Below, one piece after another: positions 56,957 to 64,000 of a stretch of DNA of 64,000 bases; position 1 is the stretch's first letter; every line of letters begins with the position of its first letter. The notes under the pieces were generated by a model. It saw only the letters and a list, made by a program, of their open reading frames with translations. It made no database searches and had not been told where the DNA came from. Position numbers and translations under genes: made by a program. Source of the stretch: Serendipita indica DSM 11827 (lineage: Eukaryota > Basidiomycota > Agaricomycetes > Sebacinales > Serendipitaceae); the NCBI GenBank assembly GCA_910890315.1, contig CAJVGD010000013.1:496001-560000 (forward strand), read 5' to 3'.

Positions 56957-59900
56957 TTACAGAGCTTCGGAATTGACCGGGGACACCAGCACCATCCTAA
57001 CTTTCCCCCTCTGTGTAGTCGTGTCCTTTTCCACCGTAATCTTGACAGTAACCTTGTCAAAGACAGCCAATGATACTGGTTTTTGCTTCTTGCCGTTGGG
57101 CAACGTTACCGCATACGCCTCTGCGTCGTACTCAATTTCATGCTTGAAAGTCACGAGACCTTCAATGCCCAAGCTATATGCATGGTTAGAGTGCTGTCAA
57201 ATGGTGTAGAGAGAGACTCACCGAGAAACAAACACGGCGATACCATTCCTAAATGTCCGAATCACATATGCTTCCTCTCGTACACCGCCAGCCTCATTAG
57301 GCGCTCTTGATTGAATAGCGAGTCCCACGTAGAACTCTATGCTTGCACGACTCGCCATTTGCGCCATTCGGTGCCGTCGGTTCACATTGTTGAGGATACG
57401 TTCGACGTAGTCTTTCGAGTGCAACGACGCATGTAGTGGTGCGTGATTAATAGCCGCTGAAAGTTGCCTATGAACAAGGACATCTATAAAACGATGAGTG
57501 GCAATCGATTTAAGGCCAATGACTATACCAGCGTATCGCCTGATAGGACTCGTGAAGTGAGTGTAGATAGGACTGGCGAGACCGTAGTGACCAAACGTAT
57601 CACGTGGGACGTTACCCGAGCAGAAGTACTCTGCTGAGAGCATACATCGCGTCGCCATGATTCTCACAAGGGTATTGAAAGCCGGCTCGTTGGAATCCAC
57701 ACAGAGATCCAAAGAGCTGGCTAGAGCCCCTGACGAAGAAACATCCAGCTTGAGACCTTTGATCTTCATAAGAATATCCTTGAGCGTCTCAAAATTCGTC
57801 GTGGGCGGTGGCATATGCCGTCTATTGCCATGAGTGGAGCATGAACTAACGTGGGATAATACATACCTGAGAACCGCTGTGAGTGGGAAGGTCTCCTGGA
57901 TCTTTTTTGCAACCGAAATATTGGCGAGGAGCATAAACTCTTCAACAAGGCTGTTCGTCTCCAGTTGTTCCTTTTGTTTCACATCGATAGGATCCGAAGA
58001 TTCGGAGCTCTCCATCTGAATCTTGACTTCGGGAGATGCAAGATTCAGCGCTCCAGCACGCATTCGTCCTTCACGTAGGTTACGAGCAAGTGAGTTGAGT
58101 AGCCGGATTGATTGCGTCAAAGGATCTTTGAGAGACCTTAGCAGAAGAACGGTTAGACATGTCTCGTTACAAGGATACACATACTGATCATCTTTGCGTA
58201 TCTGTGCCTCTTCATATGTAAAAGCGGATTTCGATGCAATCACAGACTTGGTAAATCGTACATTCACAATCTTGGCCTCTGGTGTTAGTTCCTTTCGATT
58301 GCAATCAGTAATGGTTGGCTTGGCACAATACGGGAAGACATACCCAAATGACTGAGAAGGCGAGACGTTCGACATGTGGGCGTAGGGAGCACAGGTTTGT
58401 CCCCAAGAGGCTTGGTAACATGTCTATCCGCTTGTCGACAAGGTAGACTGTCGTCCCACGCGCTGCGGCCTCGCTGTCCATCGGTGTCTCTGCGTGAACA
58501 AAATGAGAAACGTCCGCAATATCTACGGATATTAGTGAACATCCTAGTTTGTTTAGTGTTAACTTACGGACGCCAGCCTCAATGTTGCCATTAGGCAGCG
58601 CTCTGGCGTGAAGCGCGTCGTCGATATCCTGACAACCTGCTGATGTTAGACCGGGTACGTCGTTGAGGCATAGAGACATACCAGGGGATCAATACTACAG
58701 ATGAGCACGTCCCTTAAATCCTCTCTATCTTTCCAGATATCGTGGCCCTTGGGAGGTACCACCCAGCTGTCACCTTCAGGTGGCAAGCAATCCTGGATTG
58801 CCTTGCCAAACGCACCATAAGCCACACCATATTCGACTAATAGCGCCTCTTGCTCCGCTTCTTTACCGCCCACTTTTCCTAGCGATCGTACAAAATGACC
58901 TTCTGGGTATCGGGAGGTACTGTCCCATCTGTCGATTGTGACGAGTATCTTCTGATCAAGGAGCTGTGGTGCTTGTCGTGTTCGCATTCGTATGCGGGGT
59001 AGGAGCGCAGAGGTTGGGATAGCAAACACAGCTTGCACGGACGTAGAAGTTTCAGAGCTCGACGAAAGAGATGCGGGGTCGAGGTGGCACACATAGCTGG
59101 AAAGGATGAGTTTGTGATCAAGGAGAGATGGCTCACTCACGTCCTCCAGTTGCGTTTGATGATTCCAACGATACGACCCGTGGGTGACTTTTCTTTCACC
59201 TTGCCAGATCCATCTCGTAGTTTGGTCGCTATCCGAGCTTCCTCTTGCGCCTCCAAGTCATCGCCTCCTTCAGCCTCGGTGTCGTCGGCATCGTCGTTCT
59301 TCAGCGCCTCTGGCAGAGAGTTAGTTCAAACTCGTGAGTTTGCGAATACTTACCATCTTGGTCGACTACTGCATCGGCTGGCGACCGCCATTCAGTTTCA
59401 GGGAAAACCTCAATGGCGACAATATCCCCATGCATGGCTCTGTTCATGTTCTGCCTCCCAACGACCAGCACAGGTTTTGGAAAAGCTGCTACTCTCACGG
59501 TGCCCTTGAATGTGTCAATAGTGCTGTAAATCTGCGGCGCTGTACTTGCCTCGAGATAGTTATAATCATTAGCATTGAAGTGGCCTTGTTGTAATTGACC
59601 AGCCTTGATTCCAGCGTTGATCATTATACTTGACATGTGCTACTTGCATATGAGCAATTATGAGATCTCCTCGGATCGTAATCACCTCTGGGTAGATAGC
59701 AGACGACTTTGCCTTGTCGCCTTGGTCTCCATCCCCAGCACCAGCGGCGAGCAGATCAAGCAGAAGGGCGCTATTCTTCGAGCCTTGGACATAGTGTGAG
59801 ACTGTAGATACTGTTCAGACCCAAGGAAGCGACAGAGTGAACTACGTTACCAGATACCGCCTCGACGCCTTCTGTCTGGGCATGTCTTCGATTAGCCACA

Positions 59901-60677
59901 TCGTCCGTCAATAGTACTATTCTAGGCACGGGCTGCCCTTTATTTCGGGCGGATGAGATTTGGCCGATATGATGCCTGTACCAGGCGACCGCTGATCGGA
60001 TAGCTGTGCGTTCTTCAGTCATAGTGTATGAGGCCAAATCTGAAAACGTCGACCTCTATCATTCATGTCATTCGGTGACTCGTCGTCTTTTCTTTGTACT
60101 GCAGTGTCCCTATAATGTCTCGCCGTGAGTTTCCCATCGGCCAAGGCATAGTGGCCGTACTCGCGATATTCGTTGTAAAAGACAAAGCATGGTCGATCTT
60201 CTGAGCGCAATAGACTCTTGAGGCGGTTATGCAGAGGAATGGAGCGATGGCGAACTTCTTCGAGGACGGTTTGGAGTACGATGAGCGGCGCATCGAACAG
60301 GGGCGACTCCATGAGATCCATCTGCACTATTTCAGGACTATACGTGGATCCAATTCTTTTACATACCTGATTGAGGAATATGTTTGTGTCTGGAATCACA
60401 TAGTGGCCTGCTGGGTAATCCGAGTGTCTCGCTGCAACAGCCAAGGATAATGGACGAGATTGCTGGGTGATACAGTAAGGACACTCGTTAATCCCACAGG
60501 GAATGTCATCGCGCAGGTAGCGCTCTCGGAGGACTGCCGCAGTGAATATTTAGGGCATATTTGATGGCTGTACTGACCCTTAATGACCTTTCCCTTTGCA
60601 GTCTTTTTGAAAAACTTGCGTTGAATAAGGGCTGGATCGCCCCTAGGTCGCTTTCTCATTGCGATGACCGTCGCCAT
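56957..60677 (-). CDS. DIS3: Exosome catalytic subunit DIS3/RRP44
   Basis: It starts [15 protein letters not shown] at 60677 and stops at 56957, with many short introns. In order: the CR3 motif [18 protein letters not shown]; the PIN endonuclease start [12 protein letters not shown]; cold-shock domains ([31 protein letters not shown]); the RNB nuclease signature [17 protein letters not shown] with the acidic catalytic residues, then [24 protein letters not shown] late RNB parts [20 protein letters not shown] and [16 protein letters not shown]; and a C-terminal S1 domain ([14 protein letters not shown]). The product is the 3'-5' exonuclease and endonuclease of the nuclear and cytoplasmic RNA exosome. 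Its stop lies only about 160 bases from the flippase start, and its 5' end about 110 bases from a divergent F-box gene. Confidence 0.95.
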
Positions 60678-60789
60678 CCTGCAAGACGTCGGGATAAAGC
60701 TAGCTAGACTACCTTGACCACCGACCATGCCAGCTGCCCTGGTGGCCTCTTCCTTCACTCTTCATTCTAAAACTGATTATTCAGTCACA

Positions 60790-62801
60790 ATGCTCTCACG
60801 ACGCGGATTTCAGGATAAACCCCAGTGGCCTACCCGCACTACCTCGCTCCTTCGCCGCCGCGTCGTCCAAGTCCAACTCCCAGACGAGCTTTTGATCCAC
60901 ATTCTCTGTTTCTTAAATCTCCGAGACCTTTTACGTTGCCGTTTAGTGCGCGCGCCCGTCCACTTTAATTGTCCCAAATTAACATTTCGTAGGCGAACCG
61001 ACGTGTCTATACCGTTATCAACAATTCTCTGACCCTTCAATTTCGAATTGAGCTGTCCCATGCAGCCCTCCTGCAGTTTAGCCAACCAGTTACGGGCAAG
61101 ACATCGCACAGCACAACGCTCCAGCGGCTCGACTTACTCCGCAAACTTCAGTTCAGCTGGCGGAATCTCGCTTGGAGATCACGAAAACCATTCCTCTGGG
61201 TCAGCCCTACCCACTCTACGAGCTCAGCTCGGGTATCTTCATCACAGCGGCCCGTAGAGCGGGCGTCGCCAAGCCGCATAAACTCATCTTTCAAGAACTA
61301 CCTTCGCTAGATAACCATTCAAATATCTCAAGAGCAACGATCGACTGTGGGATTCCGACGTCGCAAGTTTGTATAGATGTCTCGCAGGATTTGCTCGTTT
61401 TGCTTGAAGAGGGTCACCAAAATACTGGTCTCCTCAGGTGATTATCATCATTTAATATCGTATGCATGTCAGTAATTCGTGGACAGGCAAGGTCACAAGC
61501 TCAGCTTCCGAGTGCATCTACGATCGCTTGCGAACAACACGCTGCACCCAGCTGCTCGTCGCCAGGTTCTCGAGTACGAATGGACGAGTTCCTGGACCTC
61601 ATACACGTTTGTGATGCAAATCATGGGTCATAGTCTGGGCATCTTGTTCTCATCGGGCGTGCTCGGAGACTCTGACTTTGAGCGATTCGTCGTTTGGGAC
61701 TGGAGGACTGGTGCCATGCGAGGAGTAAGCATAAGCACTTCTTGATTCCCATTAATCCTGACTTTCCATAGATGGTCTTCATGCCTGGATCACGCTACGA
61801 CTCCTTTACCTTCATCTCACCAGACACTTTTGTTATTCCTTGCGCACGAACCGAAACGATCAACGTCTTCCTCTTCCGCCCTACCCCGCCACCAGGCATC
61901 CCTGACCGCGGACCATCGATCCACCATCTTTGTGCACTCAAACTACCTGCACTGAACCCTACCACCGGTTACAAATATATCAATGTCACTTGCCAATCCC
62001 AGCCGACGCCAGACCCACCCGCACATGCCTACTACGCCGCGCCACACACGATCCCGCGCCCAAAATCCAAACTCTTTGCACAAGATCAGGCCAATGGCAT
62101 AGTTCAATTTACGGCTAGCGTATCGCGACATGCGAGGACAGTGGACCTTCTCATTATCACGCACCGCAAGGCTCTCATGAGCTTCGTCACCTCGTCCCAA
62201 GACGCGCTAGGCGACCCGCTTACAGAGCCATGGGAGAGCTACCCGATGATGCCCGCCAAAACATGGGGACCAGACATTGGTTTCAAGGAATGGAGAGCCG
62301 TCTCACGGTGCATGTTGTCGCAGTTCACTTACCTCGCCAACTCGAACTGGCGCTCGCAAGTCTTTGGATATCGCGTCGCTCAGCTTGTGCGAAATCCAGC
62401 GGAGACGACGAATGCGACTGTGGCACCAGTTTCACTTGCGCGCGCGGGTCATATACGCGTACTAGATTTCAATCCCTTGTTCGTGAAACGACCACCACTC
62501 TTTCCAGAGGATTATCACCACATTATTCAGTCTACTGTCACAAGGAGGATGGTCACCGATGTGGGTATCATACCCAAGGGCGAAATCTGGGTGGAGAATA
62601 TAGAGAGCAGTCTCCCCTACTACGAGGTTACCACGAGAGAAGCATTTCCATTGGCAGGAATTATGATGGATGAGGAGCGATTGATCGGTCTTCGCGTATG
62701 TCTTCACCTTCAATGCGCGATACTTCTCTCTCTGACACTTTCTCTAGACTGCCAGTCCTGGAAGTCCAGATTTGGTTGCCTTGGACGTCTTTGTTATTTA
62801 A
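60790..62801 (+). CDS. F-box protein (one frame break)
   Basis: MLSRRGFQDKPQWPTRTTS is followed by VQLPDELLIHILCFLNLRDL, a clear F-box. Exon 1 is 60790-60945 and exon 2 starts at 60993. Exon 2 reads NNSLTLQFRIELSHAALLQF and WRNLAWRSRK in one frame, then changes near 61190 to IPLGQPYPLYELSSGIFITA. The join is at CGAAAACC, where one extra A would give RKTIPLGQP. Later exons run DWRTGAMRG, MVFMPGSRYDSFTFISPDTF and on to the stop at 62799-62801. The C-terminal two thirds resemble the WD-like/beta-rich region common in this fungal F-box family. It is divergent from DIS3 across about 110 bases. One lost base in a homopolymer is the likeliest cause of the break. Confidence 0.8.
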
Positions 62802-62871
62802 TACAACATTTGTCTATTTGTCTTTGTATTATATGGTGACATAGCCATAGGTTGTTCCTTCCAATCCTTGT

Positions 62872-64000
62872 TCATTTGTCAATAGTCATTCCCAGATTCC
62901 ACTTGTACGCACCGCGAGTGATCGTCTGGAACTGCGTGACCGCATGTCGTCCTTTGTGAGCGTTTCTCGCCCTATCAATTGTGAGACTAGTCAGCGGATA
63001 AGTAAAGAAACGTACGCAAGTAGCGAGGTCATAAACGTTTCTTTTGCCTTTTGTGTCGCCATTGGATATTTGGCGGTGAAATCCGGCTGAAATTGTCAGC
63101 AACAAAGTCGAAGGGTGTAGACATACTCACGGAGAACAGAATCTCCGAGAGAAATGCGCGGGCTTGTTCGAGCCGAGTTGACGTGATACAGAATAATATC
63201 TCGTTGAGATTTGCTGTGACCGAACGGGGGGCGAGACCAGCCACACCGTACACTATCGCCGCGACGATTTGCTTCCCGTGGAGGCTCATGAGAGCATCTG
63301 CTTCACGCGCAAGTTCGCTCGTTGTGAGAGTTTTGCGTAGTAGCGTCACCTGGTCTGAGCTTAGAGTCGAGACAGTTAAGAGAATAGAGAGGCGCACGAA
63401 GAATCTGCAGCTCGCTGCCAATGAATACCGCTCCTGCAATCCAAGAGATACGGTCGCCTGTTGTAACAAAGAAGATAAGAGATCTTGCGGCAACCGGTAT
63501 ATCGACGTTGAGAAGTCCAACGCAACCTGTCTTCATTGAGCCCTGATCCTCCTGGTCGTTTTGCCACTTACAACTTCCGCGAACCGGAAGAATTCTTGGA
63601 CTACATCCGGATTCTGCACGACGATTAGCGGATTCTCTCTCATTAAGCCACACTCACAGATTCTAGATACTCTGTGTTCGTCATCAAAAGCAAACACGGT
63701 GCCATAATCTCAGGAGCAAGCTGCTCAACAAATTGGATCGCATCTCTTGTCGGCTTGGGATTGAGATTCTCGAGGCTCTTTCCTGGATAGAGTTGGCCGG
63801 TGAGAATAGTTGCAAGCGTAAGCCACGTTGAAGTGACTTGTCGTTGATTGGCCTTTGCTATTATCTGGAGCAACGGCTGAGGAGATAACGAGAGTATACT
63901 TTCTTCCGCTTGCGTTGCAGTAATACCTTTTATGAGATCACTTAGTACCTTTCAAAAGTAAATCTTCGTAAAGCGTTATTTGGTGGACATACCGAAGTAA
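62872..64000 (-). CDS. Importin-13-like karyopherin, C-terminal part (5' end outside window)
   Basis: Minus-strand exons from the right edge: 64000-63993 (partial), 63948-63658, 63613-63572, 63526-63131, 63086-63016 and 62986-62872. They join in frame with short GT-AG introns and end ...RGAYKWNLGMTIDK. HEAT-type helical repeats are visible: SLSPQPLLQIIAKANQRQV, VVQEFFRFAEVVALDFS, LYPGKSLENLNPKPTRDAIQ, ATVSLGLQERYSLAASCRFF and IVYGVAGLAPRSVTANLNE. The last two are close to the C-terminal half of importin-13/Kap111 proteins, which carry cargo through the nuclear pore in a Ran-dependent way. The Ran-binding N-terminal half would lie beyond the window. Confidence 0.75.

Overview
The window is nuclear DNA of a filamentous basidiomycete. 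The signs are very short (about 42-60 base) GT-AG introns in almost every gene, closely packed genes on both strands, and the gene content: F-box families, a CE4 deacetylase, a fungal-type PARP-domain protein, a Kar5-type karyogamy protein and a glycine-rich-domain protein. The style of the F-box and PARP families suggests an agaricomycete near Rhizoctonia/Ceratobasidium, but that is an inference. I see no rRNA, tRNA, CRISPR array or convincing transposon.

Layout. 1-1.9 kb: 3' part of a dynamin-like GTPase gene. 1.9-4.2 kb: no gene seen. 4.2-13.4 kb: a duplicated block in which an F-box gene (minus) is paired with a gene for a multi-zinc-finger protein (plus). The F-box copies are one nearly intact gene and one ruin; the zinc-finger gene is present three times. 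14.1-18.5 kb: an unrecognised coiled-coil gene head to head with a 10-exon PARP-domain gene. 18.9-29.6 kb: a seven-copy array of one unrecognised family of single-pass membrane proteins, four with open frames (three minus, one plus) and three decayed; part of the spacer DNA is duplicated too. 29.8-31.5 kb: secreted polysaccharide deacetylase. 32.2-33.8 kb: unknown gene. 34.1-36.9 kb and 51.0-52.3 kb: three paralogues of a seven-helix membrane protein. 37.5-43.4 kb: three mitochondrial genes (Mn-superoxide dismutase, LETM1-like protein, bc1 core protein 2) with an F-box gene between. 44.1-46.6 kb: glycine-rich-domain (DUF1399) gene with a 6-base exon. 46.7-50.9 kb: a Ser/Thr-rich membrane protein head to head with a Kar5 homologue. 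52.7-64 kb: Neo1-type flippase, DIS3/RRP44 exosome nuclease, another F-box gene and the 3' part of an importin-13-like gene.

The 37-64 kb part is mostly conserved housekeeping DNA. The 4-13 kb and 19-30 kb parts are accessory-looking, with local duplication, decay and lineage-specific families. The most interesting candidates are the seven-copy membrane-protein array and the zinc-finger family, in which both introns split the codon of a conserved Cys. Three otherwise healthy genes (LETM1-like, the F-box gene at 60.8 kb, and the CE4 gene near its end) carry single-base frame breaks at short homopolymers, so indel error in the assembly should be considered before calling them pseudogenes. Exon borders were read by eye from splice signals and frame continuity.
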